Source: Coenobita brevimanus (taxonomy: Eukaryota; Arthropoda; Malacostraca; Decapoda; Coenobitidae). From it: a DNA stretch of 64,000 nt. The position numbers and the translations under genes were made by a program. The notes under the pieces were generated by a model. It did no database searches, was not told where the DNA came from, and saw only the letters and a list, made by a program, of their open reading frames with translations. Shown here one piece after another: positions 22,055 to 34,753 of the stretch; within the stretch, counting starts at the first letter, position 1, and each line of letters opens with the position of its first letter. The stretch is from NCBI GenBank assembly GCA_032717465.1, contig CM064657.1:23988138-24052137 (forward strand), in the 5' to 3' direction.

Positions 22055-22057
<3 letters not shown>

Positions 22058-22088
<31 letters not shown>

Positions 22089-22165
22089 CTCCTGTTTTAT
22101 TATTATTACTGTTATCATCATCATTAGTAGTAGTAGTACTAGTAGAGGTGGTAGTAGTAGTTGTT
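22058..22165. repeat. (TTA)n and (AGT)n trinucleotide patches
   Basis: TTA units at 22058-22088, a second short TTA/TCA patch, then AGT/GTT units to 22165. Confidence 0.9.
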
Positions 22166-22167
22166 GT

Positions 22168-22252
22168 TGTATTTTTTTTTTCCTTGGAAGGAACGGTTGG
22201 CGGGTTCCTGGCCTTTGGTTCTTCTTCCTTGCATTAAAAAAAAAAAAAAGTA
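22168..22252 (+). mobile_element. LINE 3' UTR tail with poly(A)
   Basis: GTATTTTTTTTTTCCTTGGA, GGAACGGTTGGCGGG and CTGGCCTTTGGTTCTTCTTC, then a 14-base A run at ~22236-22249, match the 3' UTR of the LINE at 1002-1316 read on its own strand. Only the last ~70 bp were copied, a severe 5' truncation. Confidence 0.75.
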
Positions 22253-23759
22253 GTATCAGCAAATAAACGGTGCCAGGAACGAAGGGTGTCTCCCGCTGGC
22301 CCTTCCATGCCTCGGGCCCTCTGGTGCCAGGAAGGAGTAGCCTAAAATGAACTGGTGGTTACTTTTTTCTGATGTATGTGATGAAACTCTTGCCTCTTAT
22401 GCCTCCCTTAACGATGTGTTGTAGGTGATAGTACTTGTTTTGCTTCTCCCTCACATTTATTTATCACTGACTTCATGCCCTTTTTACAGCTTGCATTCCT
22501 CCTTGTTTTGTATCAGTGACTAACAGGTTGTACTTTCCTTACCTTGTGTTGAAGAAGTTTACTTTCGTGTTACCAAACCTCCTAGACAATTTTGCCACTT
22601 GTCTTATACGGAGAACATGCTATCATACTCGTATTAAAGTTGTGCCACAGGAAAATGACCTCGCCTAACTTTGCGATTTTCGCTGAACTCAACTAATAAT
22701 TTCAAGCAGTATTATAGTTCATTTATCTTACGTAACATATTTGTGAGGCAAGGATAGTGCGCTGGGCTTATAACCCGCGGTACCACCCTTCATGCCGTGG
22801 GAGGTAGGGCAGGAATAAAAAAGTACCGCCAGCGTTTTCCGAGCGTGTCATTAATTCCGCTTCTGACTCGCCTGTTTTGTATCAGCGTAGGGACGTGACG
22901 GCTCCACGGCTAAGGTCTTACCATGCAAGCAGCCTTGTTTCTCGTATAGCCTTAAGATGAGGGAAAGAGAGATTATGGTGCTTAATTTGTCTTTGATTCA
23001 TATGTAAACAGATCAAAGGCCTCGCTTATTTCATATGAACATGGGATATTAAGCTGGGATGATAATTATGGTGATCAAGATTATTTTCCTCACTATCCTC
23101 CTCCTAATGGTAGTGTGTCCACAAAGTTCGCACTACAGGTCATACATCGCAGTCAGACTCTTGGTAATTCATCATTTTGAATAAAGATGAAGCCAATACA
23201 TTGGGCTCCACAAATCGAACTCTCCTGCAGAATTAAAACTTCTCAAGCGATCGCAGGAGGTTTCTACCATTTCATCTGTTCCAGAATTGGGACGAGCAGC
23301 AATCATAATTATAATCGTAAATGGCCAGCTGCTGTTTTCATAAACTCATTAATATTGGTATGGTCCATGGCGGTGTCCATTCACTAACTTTTAATAAGAA
23401 AATAGTTAAATACCCTGTGTTTTGCGTTTAATAAAGAACAGCTGCCATCACTGTTTCACTTATACATGGCAGAAGAAAAAAGTGCTGCGAATCAGAATCT
23501 TATTTTAGTACCGTACTATAATACATTTCGTGTCCTAAAATTTTCAACATATCTTTGCGTCAGGTTTCGACACTGTGTCCTGCACTTGGAAGGAAGTCTC
23601 ATGGAACCAAGTAGAAACCTGCCGTATTTTTTATTTATCTCGTCCAGTGATTGTATGTTGTTCTTGTGAACCTCTTTTTCTTTTTTATGACCATAAGAAA
23701 AAGTCACATGACGTCAGGTCGGCACTTTTTGCTGGCCATTCCGTCGAACTTCGTCAACC
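22253..23759. other. Unassigned sequence
   Basis: No gene. GGATAGTGCGCTGGGCTTAT at ~22751 looks like the first half of a tRNA-like SINE head without a clear B box. Confidence 0.45.
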
Positions 23760-23786
23760 AGAGAGAGAGAGAGAGAGAGAGAGAGA
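23760..23786. repeat. (GA)n microsatellite
   Basis: About thirteen GA units. Confidence 0.95.
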
Positions 23787-23909
23787 TTCCTATTTTACAT
23801 CCCTGCTAAGTATTATCCTCACCTACCCCAGCCTTCTCAGCTCAGTAACTCCCTTATTAGTGTTATAACATTTGGTGGGGCCGTTCTCTTGCCTCAGTTC
23901 CCACGCTGC

Positions 23910-23981
23910 CCCACCACACACCCACACACACCCCTCTCCTCCACACACCACACCACACCACACCACACCACACCACACCAC
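23910..23981. repeat. (CCACA)n microsatellite
   Basis: Irregular CACACCC to ~23945, then about seven perfect CCACA units. Confidence 0.93.
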
Positions 23982-24837
23982 GGCCCCAGTTAAATATGTA
24001 CTTTAAATCCGTTTAATCATGCCTGATAAAGGTATGAGAGCCCAAAAGAGAAATAAATCACATGGGACGCCAGAAATGTTTCCCTTGCTCCAATATTCAC
24101 AGACTTTTTCGAGGGTAAGTTTCGTTTAGATTTGATTGTTTATACATTTACCTTCATTCCTGCAGCTGCCAAACAATTTACAACTGAACTGGAGTGAATA
24201 AAGTGAAAAATAAGACCAAATAAAGGGATGTAGAGAATATTTTACATCTGTGGAGACGTGGTTATCGATAAAAATTGTTCACGATCCTTTTTGAATACAG
24301 CCTTCCGTTTGTGGCGCGCTGGACAAAGGGTCGGTGTGGGGAGAGGCAGCCAGTGAGACGGGCACTACAATAGGCCGAATTCCGAGGCCCACCAACAGAA
24401 CAAATTATCGGACAAAATACGGCCGCCGTTCGAATGGGAGTAAAAAGTGTGGATTCCGGTGCGATCTGAGAGGCATTAAAAGTCCATTACACGTGGAAGG
24501 ATTGTGATGTTGTAACCCCCCTTAAACCCCCCCCTCCATTCCCCTCCCCTCTCATCCTTCTGTCTTCCCCCCTCTTCCGTTTCTTATCGTTCTTCCCTTG
24601 GTTCTCCTATTTCCTCCTGTGTTACCCCTCCCTTCTCCCCGGTTTCCCCTCCTCTTCTAACATCTGCTATCCTTCCCTAACCTCGCCTTCCCTTCCCTCC
24701 ATTTTTCGTCTCTCTTCCCTCCTGCCTCTCCTCTCCTATCCCCTCTGTCCCCTTCCCCTGCGCTTCCATCTGTTCCCCTCCCCTCAGCTCCTCCCTCCCT
24801 CCCTTCCTCTCCCATCCCATCTTCACTTAGGGACGAC
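23982..24837. other. Unassigned, ending in a polypyrimidine tract
   Basis: 24515-24830 is almost pure C and T (CCTCCCCTCTC type). The Glu/Gly/Arg frame on the minus strand there is spurious. Confidence 0.6.
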
Positions 24838-25070
24838 CAGTGGCCCATTGGTTAGCGCACATAGCTCTCAGGTGGAAGAGCCAGAGTTCAATTCGTAGGC
24901 CAGTCACACTCTTGGACTATGTTCGCTTCCCCTGTCCATGTTCACTCAGTATAACTGGGGACCTGGATGTAACAAGGACTACTGCGGTTCGTGTTCTAGG
25001 GGAAGACTGGGACTTAGCAGAAACACGATTGTCTGCCTTAAAGACTTTCGTGTAGCTGATAGGCAGTAAT
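24838..25070 (+). mobile_element. tRNA-like SINE
   Basis: AGTGGCCCATTGGTTAGCGC is A-box-like and CCAGAGTTCAATTCGTAGG is B-box-like, 40 bp apart. The body continues with TGTTCACTCAGTATAACTGG and GACTACTGCGGTTCG. No acceptor pairing, so not a tRNA gene. Confidence 0.55.
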
Positions 25071-25169
25071 GTCAGCCTTCTTCTTGTGTCTTCCATTTCC
25101 CTCCTCTCTTGCCTCCCCTCCACCCCTTGCTTTCACTCCCTCCCCAGCCCCTCGAAGTGGTCACGTCGG

Positions 25170-25425
25170 AAAGGGGGCGTGGGGGTATGGTGTAGGGGGT
25201 AAGGAGAAGAGTTGTAGGGGATAAGAAGTAGAGGTGTAGGGGGTAAGAGATAGAGGTGTAGGGGGTAAGAGGTAGAGGTATAGGGGGTAAGAGGTAGAGG
25301 TGTAGGGGGTAAGAGGTAGAGGTGTAGGGGGTAAGGGGTGGGTTTGTTGGAGGTAAGGGGTGGGGGTGTAGGGGGTAAAGGTTGGGGGTGTAGGGGGTTA
25401 GGGGTAGAGATGTAGGGAAGCGAAG
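25170..25425. repeat. 22-bp minisatellite
   Basis: Unit GGTGTAGGGGGTAAGAGGTAG plus one base, about nine copies, becoming G-richer to the right. Since 22 is not divisible by three, the repeat reads as Pro/Tyr/Leu-rich peptide in successive frames on the minus strand; those frames are not genes. Confidence 0.9.
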
Positions 25426-25569
25426 ACAAGTGTGAGGTATGCCAGTCACGACTTTCTTCCTGCCCTCCCATCCTTCCATTCTGATGACCAGCTTCGTAAT
25501 TTTCTTCATGTTATCTCTGGACTATTTCAGCATAGGAAAGATCTCTCCAACTTAAAGGATTACTGACAG

Positions 25570-26090
25570 ATGAATCTAACCCATCCAGTCTGAAGCGTCT
25601 CTCCAGTGCTCAATAAAATCGTCTGATGGAAGTAAGAAAGAATAAAAATGTGTCATTGAAGCGAAGTTGATAATCCCTCATTTCGCATTTGATCCTTTCG
25701 ACTAGAGGACGCATTTTTTATTATTTTTGCCATCTCCGGACGATTTTATTCAGCGTAGTGGGACATCGAAGTGAAGAAGATGGAGACACCCTTCATTAAC
25801 GCCTTCCTGATGTTTTTATCCAGCTTGCGGGAGACTTATTGATGCGGGCGGCTTTGGTACAACCTTCATTAACTGCTAAATTTCCTAAAGCTGAAATCGC
25901 GTTCAGGTATCGTGATTAAAAATACAGAATGTCATCGAACTGAAGAGGTTAATTCTTTCAGGCTCCTGTGACGCATTCTGAATTTAATAAAATCGTCAGA
26001 CTAGCTGAAGCAGAATGCTGGCATTGCTTTGATCAAGAAAGTGTTACTAGAACAGGTGTTAACACTCAGGTTCTTATGACGCACTGTCAG
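25570..26090. mobile_element. Cluster of TTAA-family monomers
   Basis: At 25576-25673 a reverse-orientation monomer has CAATAAAATCGTCTGATGG and TGTCATTGAAGCGAAGTTGA. At ~25690-25783 a forward monomer has GACGCATTTTTTATTATTTT and CCGGACGATTTTATTCAGC. At ~25880-26010 further cores include GTCATCGAACTGAAGAGGTT followed by TAATTCTTTCAGG and AATAAAATCGTCAG. Terminal TTAA is eroded in several. Confidence 0.65.
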
Positions 26091-26130
26091 ACTACGCGAG
26101 TTTTGCTGACCTTGAGAGGTATAATATAGT

Positions 26131-26356
26131 TGTTGTTGTTGTTGTTGTTGATGTTCTCCCAAGTGGTCTGACCGAACCACCCCCATCCTCCTCAGGGAAA
26201 TAGTGGCCCCATAGGGCCGCCCAGACGACCGAAGCCAATCCCAGGCTAGAGCGAGGAGGATGGAGCCCGCTGGGGAGATGAGGGCATGAGTGTTTGATCT
26301 CGCGGCCAAGTGCCACGAGCCCCAGTCTACGTTACCACCACAAGGGTGGGGCCGCA
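26131..26356 (-). mobile_element. SINE-like element with (CAA)n tail
   Basis: On the minus strand a tRNA-like start (GTGGTGGTAACGTAGACTGG, then GCGAGATCAAAC) is followed by a body ending GGGAGAACATCAACAACAAC, i.e. a CAA tail (plus-strand GTT run 26131-26150). Tail and head suggest a retroposon; the head is weak. Confidence 0.45.
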
Positions 26357-28785
26357 CTCACATCAGACTCGTCCTGAAGGAACCAAAAAGTGGAGGGAAT
26401 GACATGCACATTACGGGGAACTTTGGCACCCCTCTTGTGCCGCGGGTTTAATGCACATGCCAACGGTTTAAGTCCAACATGTTACCACATCATACTGTGA
26501 CATGTTCACTGGACATACAACAGTTGCTCTAGCCCAACAGGTTTGAGACATTGTACAGACAATACTCATACCCTGCATAGGGCATAGGTATAATATAGTC
26601 TGCAGCATCAGTTTCATCCAGGCTCCTTTTTCGTCCCGCTTGTGCTTACCTGTCTCGCCTCTTCCTAAGCAACTCATTGTGTGTGAGGAAGGGAGGGGGG
26701 CTTCCTGCTTTTCTCTCCTTATCTTTAGCTGATAGAATAGACTTGTTGGTTGCAACCTTCCCAATACTAAACAGCCACGAAAAGACCAGTAGGTCTCTTG
26801 TTGTTTGTTTTCTTTGGTACTCCTGTGTATTGCTTCTCATAACTGTCTTTCATTGTATAAAATCTGTTTATTACTGACGTGGTTTGCATCAGTAACACAC
26901 ACAAGCTATTAAAGTATTCAGTTCAAAGTGAATGCTGAGAGGAGACCGTAAGAAATTTCTTAAGACAATCAGAACAAAAGCCCCTGGGCAGTATTCAAGG
27001 TGGCATAGGAGGCTTGGCAGTGCCCCTTCCTCAGTGAGATAATATTTGACATAATATGCCTTACCATTCTATTTGTGTGTTACAACGGTTCATTATCAGC
27101 GTGGTTTACATCAACAACATGGAAGAGGATGTTAAGATGTAACGTACAGCATAAATCGCAAAAAGTAGAGATGTAACGAAATCTCTATAACCACTTGTAA
27201 CGACCCCCCGTATCATCCCGTCCCGCCGCATCCCACCACGTCCCACTTTCGCTGGACTCTGAACCACTGCGGGTATTCACTTTGAGATGTCTTGTCTTCA
27301 TTATTTTCGCTTTACAGGACTTCTTGTGGTAACAAAATTATTTCTTAACATGTCCACCCCACCCCCCTTTTGCTCTCCTAACGATCACACAAACCCTCTT
27401 TGTTTAATTAATTTTTTTTATCCCTTTGGATCAGATTATTCAATTTTTATCACATTTTTGGTGCCACCATGAGATTATATTCAGAACAAGACAGACCTCG
27501 AGTAAAGAACGGTTTGATGAAGGCCGTATCTAACATCTGTTCAAAGCATTTGTTCGAAACTAAAAGAAATCGTCTGGTGTTGGTAATAACAGCATAAAAA
27601 AATATGGTACGTCATCGGAGTGAGATGGTTATTTTCTTTTCTGTTGTCCCACTTGCGTCTCCACCTTACATCTCTAACGCTGACTTCATTTTCTCTGGAC
27701 ACGTATCACCATCATATTCTTTCTTCTTCGTAACATTGCCGTGAGTTCAAGGCTGTTCATTACCATTACCAGTATTATTGTTCTGTTGCGATGACAGCTT
27801 CTTCTGTGGCTCTGGAACTGATTTCTGACTGAGTATTTGGACAACATATGTGCAAGTAGCTCAGAACATAATGATCTGCTTGATGGCCAGACTCGTTTGG
27901 TGATTGTCGGTATGATTTCTGTGATGATAATCATTGTCAGGAAGAGGTCAGCTTCGTCATTCTTTATTCCTTTATTGTCTTAGATGTTGCCCTGCGTGTT
28001 AGCTCCTTCATACCTGCTTCTGAGCTGAAGTCTCTTGAACGCACACATTTACCTCATACACACAGCCCCTTGCATACAAACCTTAGCACAACGTATATAC
28101 TGTACAATACATATATACCTCAACTTAAAAGAAGCTACACGAGCTATTCCTTTACTGAGTCATACTGCAGCTGCGGCATACACTGTCATAATACGCCTTA
28201 CATACCGTCCCGTACATGCACACAGTATAAAGAAAGCCTTTGTCGCAGATCTCAATCCAATCCTCAGCTCACGGTTTACTATCCACTTCACCGCAAAGTG
28301 CACCGCCTTCCGTCCCTTCACTAACTTGACTGTTGTTCCGACAGTTCTTGTGGAGCCCTGGAATAGGCACGGCCGACGTGACGACCCTTCTCCATAGAAA
28401 AAGAGCCGTAAAATAAGGTGACTAAGAAAGTCCATTTGGCTCGTTTTATTGTTCTTATTCCCATCCGGTTTGACAATTAACGAGAATGAAATGAAATGAA
28501 AACCAGTTGTCTAGACGTGCGGGGATTTTTAAAAGTATCGGCCAGATTGATGGTGTTTTTTTTGTTTTTGTTTTTTTCAGTCGCTTCCTGGCGCATTTGA
28601 CGGCTGGAAGAATTATGACCTTCGAGAGGTCAGGCTGTTTCGGTGGACATGTTTTCTGCCAGCGTCTCTTATGTAAGGTATTTCTCTCTAGTTATACCTG
28701 GTGACTACCACACGTATATTTTTACTCAACTTAGTTTTGCCAGGCCAGCAATACCCCTTCCACCCTATGAACCCTTCGAAAACAC
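26357..28785. other. Unassigned sequence with repeat fragments
   Basis: 26768-26830 is the second copy of the fragment at 5303-5362. 26860-26910 and 27085-27125 are imperfect duplicates (GCGTGGTTTACATCAACAAC type). 27555-27634 is a TTAA-family core (GAAATCGTCTGGTGTTGG). The 120-codon frame at 28035-28397 and its opposite-strand shadow have no known motif. Confidence 0.5.
27125..27215 (+). repeat. Low-copy dispersed repeat (family K), copy 1
   Basis: CATAAATCGCAAAAAGTAGA, TGTAACGAAATCTC and AACCACTTGTAACGAC match 36778-36835 in order; a third, weaker copy is at 52470-52505. Confidence 0.6.
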
Positions 28786-28969
28786 TTAACCCTTCTAACG
28801 ACATAATACCACCAGGCAGATGTATTCGTATTATGACAGACCTTACGCAGTGATAGGGTTAAAGACAGTCTCCGTTAACTCATTTAGTGCGATTACATGT
28901 TTTTTATTCTTTCTAGGGCCAGACGATCGTATTCAGCTGAAGACGGATCTCTCGTCGTAGACGGGTTAG
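28786..28969 (+). mobile_element. TTAA-bounded short element, two abutting units
   Basis: Unit 1 runs TTAACCCTTCTAACG to GCAGTGATAGGGTTAA (~28862). Unit 2 starts TTAACTCATTTAGTGCGATT at ~28875, has CCAGACGATCGTATTCAGCT, and ends CGTCGTAGACGGGTTAG. Unit 2 is one of the clearest single units. Confidence 0.7.
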
Positions 28970-29009
28970 AATATCTGTTATTAACTCTGTCGGAACAAGA
29001 AGCGGTGCC

Positions 29010-29535
29010 AAGGCACGGCAAACCCGTCCCCGGCAATCATTTAGTGCTGACGTATAAACACAACAGGATATCTAGTCAGCGGTGTCACATATCAGATTTG
29101 GAGTAAATCGGGTGAAATTTAACGATTTTAGGCCGGACCCATCTGACATTGACCCCCCCTACCGCTAACTGGGGGGGGGGTGACCCTCCTGATGTAATGA
29201 GGCATGTTATAGGATGCAAATTTGAAAAATACACTTTTAGGTTTTGATTTCATGTCGATATGACGAATTTAACAAGAAGTTATTGCAAAAAACTATTTTT
29301 ACCCGTCCCCGTTTTTTTACATTTTTTGGGCCTACAGCCTGGGTCTTTATCTAGTTCTGCCCAACATTTAATCAGGTGATCAGAAGGTCATAGCCCATCA
29401 TCTCTGTAATTTTAGTTAAAATCGTACAAGCAGTTTTCGCGTAACGTTGTTAAGACAAACAAAGAGACAGAAAAACCGAGTGATAACAATACGTGTCCCC
29501 GAGCCCCTCCTGGTCGGGGACGGGTACGATGATAC
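29010..29535 (+). mobile_element. Repeat with terminal hairpin (family H)
   Basis: Both ends carry ACCCGTCCCCG or its complement (29026-29037 and ~29514-29526). The right end is an A-rich segment with GACAAACAAAGAGACAG followed by an 8-bp perfect hairpin, GTCCCCGA...TCGGGGAC. The same layout, with other stem sequences, appears at ~43935, ~54010, ~54290 and ~55020. Confidence 0.5.
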
Positions 29536-29728
29536 CTAACCAAGCTCATTCTTGCTGTCACGAGATAGGTGTATACAGCTAAAAGATGAATTTCTCAGTG
29601 TAGAGAGCTTAAAAATTCTACATTAACGCAAAGTACAATAAAAGCTTTCTTATTTCATTCTTCCTACCATCAGAAAATTTGATTCAGCTATGAACCGCTT
29701 GGAGTAACGAAGGTAAAAACTTTCTCGA

Positions 29729-29826
29729 TTAACCCCTTTAGTACGATGACATTTTACTCTTGCTCGTATTCTTTTTACTATTGAGCATTTTATTCGGTTA
29801 AGGTTAGAAATCTCGTAGTAGCTTAA
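29729..29826 (+). mobile_element. TTAA-bounded short element, single 98-bp unit
   Basis: Starts TTAACCCCTTTAGTACGATG and ends TCTCGTAGTAGCTTAA. The core is decayed (GAGCATTTTATTCGGTTAAG). Flanking pieces at 29640-29710 and 29835-29895 are further relics. Confidence 0.7.
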
Positions 29827-29934
29827 AAAATTATATCATTGTAGTGCGTCCTTTTTCATTTTCTTCTACCATCAGACGGTTGCGTTCAGCCTTGGAGATG
29901 ATTATGGAGTTGAATATAGTATTGTCTTTGGAAG

Positions 29935-30360
29935 CAAGGGGACACGCAAGGGAGGGAGAGGGAGGGGTAGGGTAAGGAGGAGGGAAGGACGATGAGGGAG
30001 ATGGAGGGGAGAAGTATTGAGGGGATGGAAGGGGAGAGGGGCGAGAGGGGAGGGCGGTGAAAGAGACAGAGGGCAGTCAGACTAGCGTAAGAGAGGAAGG
30101 GAGAATAGGCGAGAGGAGGGGACGGTAAAAGATATACAGGGTTGGGGCAGGAATGAGAGGGGGGGTGACGGTGAGAGAGAGAGAGAGAAAAGGAGGAGGC
30201 AGGATTGAAGGAAGGAAGTGAGGGGAGGGGGACAGGCTTGAGTGGAGGAAGGGGAGAAGGGCATGAGGGAGGGCAATAAGAGGGACGGAAGACTGGCAAG
30301 ATTTGGGAGAGGAAGGCGAGAGGGAAGTGGAAAAAGGGAAATGGCAGGATTGTGGGGGGC
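29935..30360. repeat. Purine-rich tract (GGAGA-type)
   Basis: About 420 bp almost free of pyrimidines in long runs, with loosely repeated GAGGGGA and GGGAGAGG. The 158-codon Ser/Pro/Leu frame on the minus strand is a product of this bias. Confidence 0.85.
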
Positions 30361-31458
30361 ATAGTGTGGGATGATTACCTTAAATGACTGGAATGTATTC
30401 TGCTGGGCTTAGGAGTCTCTCTTACTTCTCGTTCTTAACAATTTATTATACTGTACTACATTTTACTATTATATTTAGTGTTGTTTATATCTCTTTCATT
30501 TTAGCATTTAGTCCATAAAGGCCATCTACAGATAATATGAACTGATAAAGAGGAAATGGTGGGTATAGAGGTTTTGGGGTGTGAATTTGTGCACATTAAG
30601 GTAAGAAATCTATCTTTTCATTACGATGGCATCTTTTGAATATACCCGTGCTTCCATTATAGGATTTCGTTATGATTAGGAATGAGTTATCATACCGAGA
30701 GTTGCAAATGGTAAGTCGTTTTTCAGTTCGGTGATTGTATTATTATATTCTTGTGCAGGTGTTAAAGGGAAAAAGGTTCGTGGGATGGATATGGGAGTGG
30801 CGAGGCGGTGGGGTACAGCTAAGAGGCCAAGGGGGCGTACGGTGTCTTGTTTTCACCTGATGGAACTGAGCCAATCCCGCAGTTTAATTACTAAATGTCT
30901 TTAGTTATGAGGGAGGAATAAGTTACGAGTCAAGCCAGCCATCCATTCCTACTACGAGTAGCCATCAGCTGAGCTGAATGGAGTTAGAGATCCTTGTCAC
31001 GTTAGAACAAATGCACAGTAATGAGGGTAGGCATTAGGCAGGTGAAGAAATATTAGCATTAAACTTTTGTTGGTGGTTGCATCCCCTCTCACCGACATGC
31101 ATGTCACGACGTCATCCATTTCAGTAATGGTGTTGTTCTCAAGAGGCAGCCTTGTTAAAAGCTTGGCAGACTTCTTGGCAAGCGCGAGTGACGCTCAGAC
31201 CAGTTTTGTTTGACGAGAGGAAACGTAGAACCTTAAGGCCAGCATAATTATTCTGCTGCGCAAGTTCAGATATATGTATTCTTATAAACGTCATGTAGAC
31301 GGAATTCGCCACTTTCATAGACTTAGTTTTGCTGATGATGTGAAGAGAATGAAATATCTCTGCAATATAACAGTACCTGGTATGTATAAATGACGTTTGT
31401 GGTGGATTTGGTGCACCTCCTAAATCATCTACCTTCATTTCCCTAAGATTGTATGTGT
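30361..31458. other. Unassigned sequence
   Basis: No gene seen. A frame on the minus strand at 31139-31621 joins an ordinary stretch to the CA array and has no family motif. Confidence 0.5.
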
Positions 31459-31489
31459 ACACAGACACACACAGACACACACAGACACA

Positions 31490-31552
<63 letters not shown>
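31459..31552. repeat. (CA)n microsatellite with CAGA interruptions
   Basis: CACAGACA-type start to ~31490, then pure CA. Confidence 0.96.
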
Positions 31553-31554
<2 letters not shown>

Positions 31555-32094
31555 CTGCACAAACCCGGTCAGTAATTACTTGGCATATCTGGGGTGCCAA
31601 ATTAAAGAAGCAGTTTTCCAAGACATATTAATTGCTGGATAATTTGGTATTATCTAGTAAAATACTGACACAGTTTCGAGACAGTCAGAAGGAACTGTTG
31701 CCCCCAGCTGTGCATTTCCGTATTATACGTTGTGAGAAAAAGGAAGCTTATATTCCACATTTCGCATTCCACGCAAGAGATAGAATCTTTGTGTCGTCCC
31801 GATGAATAATTCCTTAAACTTTCTGAGAATCTGAATTAAGAAGAGAGATTCTTGCCTCGCTTGATTGTCCTCGTCTGCTATATAAAGTCATCGTCATATT
31901 TAACATCCTTTACGTGTTCGGGGTTCGGAAGTAATGGTGCGAGTTTCCAAGCCACTTGATTATTCTCGATTTGGTTTTGACAGGTTCAAGAATTAAGAAA
32001 ACTTACTGTCTGTCGACTGCACGAGGCTCATAAAGGCAGACACACAAGTTTCTCTGAGCCCTATTCTTCCCGTTGATTACAACAAGCAGTTTTA
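31553..32094. other. Unassigned sequence
   Basis: Nothing recognisable. Confidence 0.5.
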
Positions 32095-32215
32095 CGGTCC
32101 AGGTCCTTACTGTGGTTCATGGTACAAAGGAGCAGGTGAAATATGACCGAAATAGAGCCAGGAACTACTAGGTTGCGGTCCGAGTGTGTTTGCGATCACA
32201 CCACTGCAACCCCTG
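32095..32215 (-). mobile_element. tRNA-derived SINE, decayed
   Basis: On the minus strand GGGGTTGCAGTGGTGTGATC is A-box-like and TAGTTCCTGGCTC sits where the B box should be. The body continues TTTCACCTGCTCCTTTGT, as in crustacean SINE bodies (from memory). Confidence 0.5.
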
Positions 32216-33118
32216 TCCCTAAAGAGAGTAAAGGGACTATTGACCTGGACTGTACAAACGAGAGCTACAGGCCACGCCGACAAACACAAGATTGCCAAGC
32301 CGTTCTGGCAAGGAGGGTGATGCGGAACACGGTTATATATCGCAATAGCCGGCAAGATTCAGAGACGAGGATCTTAGCATTACGGTAAATCACGGTAGCT
32401 GAGGTGAGGGGTGGTGGCGCCGCTGTTGATCATACTTATAAATTGTTCTTGCCAGTTATTTTGATAAAGAAGTACTGTATATATAACAACTATTGCCACA
32501 GATTTTCCAAACTTTATATTCCCTCTTATAGATTTTGTAGTTTGGTACTTGCATGAGCGAAAGAAAACTTGTTTAGAAACAGTCTGATACCCAACTATAA
32601 CATCGGAAAGTTTATAAATACGGTACAGCCCTCAATGGTTTGTGGGCACCGTCCTTAACCTAGATGGGTGGCGGTAATTTACTTTTTTGTCGCGTCGGGC
32701 GATGAATTGGCGCGCAAAATGATATCTATCGTGAGAGAGTTGGCATTTGTCCTGCTCACACCGCGTACATTAAACCCATCATTTATTTTTTGCATGTTAG
32801 CGTATTAAGCCTTGTTATTACCCTAACCTAATGCCGAGGTAGCCTGTTGTGGTCGATTATATTTATCACGGTGAGCATCATTTTAGCTCTCAATGCCTTT
32901 CTCTAATGTCTGTGATGAGCCTGAGTTATGGGTCACGTCGCCGCCGGTCTCCTGTACATTCTGACGTGTGGTTTCAGACCGCAGAAAATATTGGCTTCGG
33001 ATATCTCGGCGATTGATCATGTTCCGGCGGATTTTCACGGGGCTGGGAGGTGAAGTGACGTTGATGTCTGGAGGGTGGTGTGAGAATGCCGGGATAGTGG
33101 GCTGTGGTGACAGGATCA
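32216..33118. other. Unassigned sequence
   Basis: No gene. A short TACCCTAACCTAA piece at ~32819 is telomere-like but isolated. Confidence 0.5.
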
Positions 33119-33161
33119 GAGTGTGTGTATGTGTGTGTGTGTGGGTGTGGGTGTGGGTGTG
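33119..33161. repeat. (GT)n/(GTGGGT)n
   Basis: GT units followed by three to four GTGGGT units. Confidence 0.93.
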
Positions 33162-33239
33162 ATAGGGTGCTGTTAGTGTGCTAACTGGTGGTGGTTAATC
33201 TCTCATGGTTTCCTTATATGAATTCTTTCACTTGTCATT

Positions 33240-33309
<70 letters not shown>

Positions 33310-33339
33310 GATATATATATATATATATAGATATATATA
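33240..33339. repeat. Compound (AC)n(AT)n
   Basis: AC to ~33283, AT with TAGA interruptions to 33339. Confidence 0.96.
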
Positions 33340-34753
33340 ATGTATGTACTGTACCTGAATGTGTACGGTATGTATATATTTGGTATTATAAATCACCGTT
33401 TGCATTCCAGGCCATGAAAACCGAATGCAGTAAATTTGATGAGACATGATACAAAAGACTATCACAAACCTCACACGGAGTATTAACATGTGTCATCATT
33501 TAATTGGTGCCGAGTTTGAGCATTCATTTCAATAACAGAAATATGAGTAGAATTTTTTGTGAGAACGGACGTTTACGTATGTGTAGGCTTTGTGCAAATG
33601 TATAAGAAGAAAACATTATGCATAGGCCTAGGCCTATATTGTTGCTGGCTAAATCCTGAAATGTCACCATTCTTTTGCAGGTAATATGCCCGTGAAGTGG
33701 AACCTCAACAGCTTTAAAATGTTTGCCACAATGGGTGGACATCCATTGGTGAGTAGCTGGTACTGTACATGCAGTTAGAATGTCGGCGCTACAGCCAGGT
33801 CCCAGGGTCATGTTCGCCTGCAGTTCCACCGCATCTTCTTTACTTTTAGGTCATGTCCGTCATATTCCTCGCTTACGTATCATATCAGGAAGAGTCATCT
33901 GAAGGAAGAGAAGCGTACATTAACTAAGAGAATAAGGCGAGAAGCAGAAGAAATGAAATATACAAACTTTTGTTTTCGACTGTACTTTCACTCGCTACTG
34001 TCTGCCTCCTGTGTGGTTAACACTGCCAAGTGTAGTATAGGGCCCAGAACCAACAAGGTGATTTTCTTGGTATGGTACAATGAGACAAAACTATGCCTAC
34101 TATTCCATTCCGTCTGCTTGACACAGGGCATGTCCATCACTGTCCTCCTTTAAGTGTAATATCCTAGTCATCTATGAACAGAATAACATACTCAACCTCT
34201 CTTGGATATAATGTTAGCCACTAAATGTCAGTGATATCTCTAAATGGTGAACTGTTAGACGAACATAAGTCCCTGATTGTACCAGAGTAGTTTTCTATGC
34301 TAGAAAGAGTGCCTAGACCCTGTGTTTGAGGGCTGCTAGTATACCAGTAGAAGGTATTGCCGAAGCTGAATGCCATTAGGTTGTATCTTGCCCGACCTTC
34401 CCCAACAAAACCAAAGTTGAGTCAGGCATTTTCGTTCGACAGAAAGGATCAATATATACAAATAATATGTGATATTACGAGTGGTTTCTGTTCAACTCGC
34501 ATGAGAATTTCCGGCAACAGGGAATGAGGGACCGAGGATGGACGGCTAACCAACACTCGGTTACAAGACAAACTAGTTGCGATGAGAGAGAGAGTCTTGA
34601 TGTAAATGTTTATATTAAGTGCAGGTATTATGTGATTCTCTGTTGTCCCGCTGCTCTTGTTCCCTCTGGCGGCGGAGCGAAGAACCTTTACTTCCCACAG
34701 AGGCAAATCGCAGGTTCCTTAAACAGTTTTATGTCTTATCACAATGACTAAGC
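33340..34753. other. Unassigned sequence
   Basis: No gene. The open frames on both strands are short and without motifs. Confidence 0.5.

Noticed and set aside
25072..25509. 145-codon Pro/Tyr/Leu-rich frame on the minus strand
   Set aside because: It reads through the 22-bp minisatellite in rotating frames.
29886..30362. 158-codon frame on the minus strand
   Set aside because: Entirely within a purine-rich tract; composition alone explains the absence of stops.
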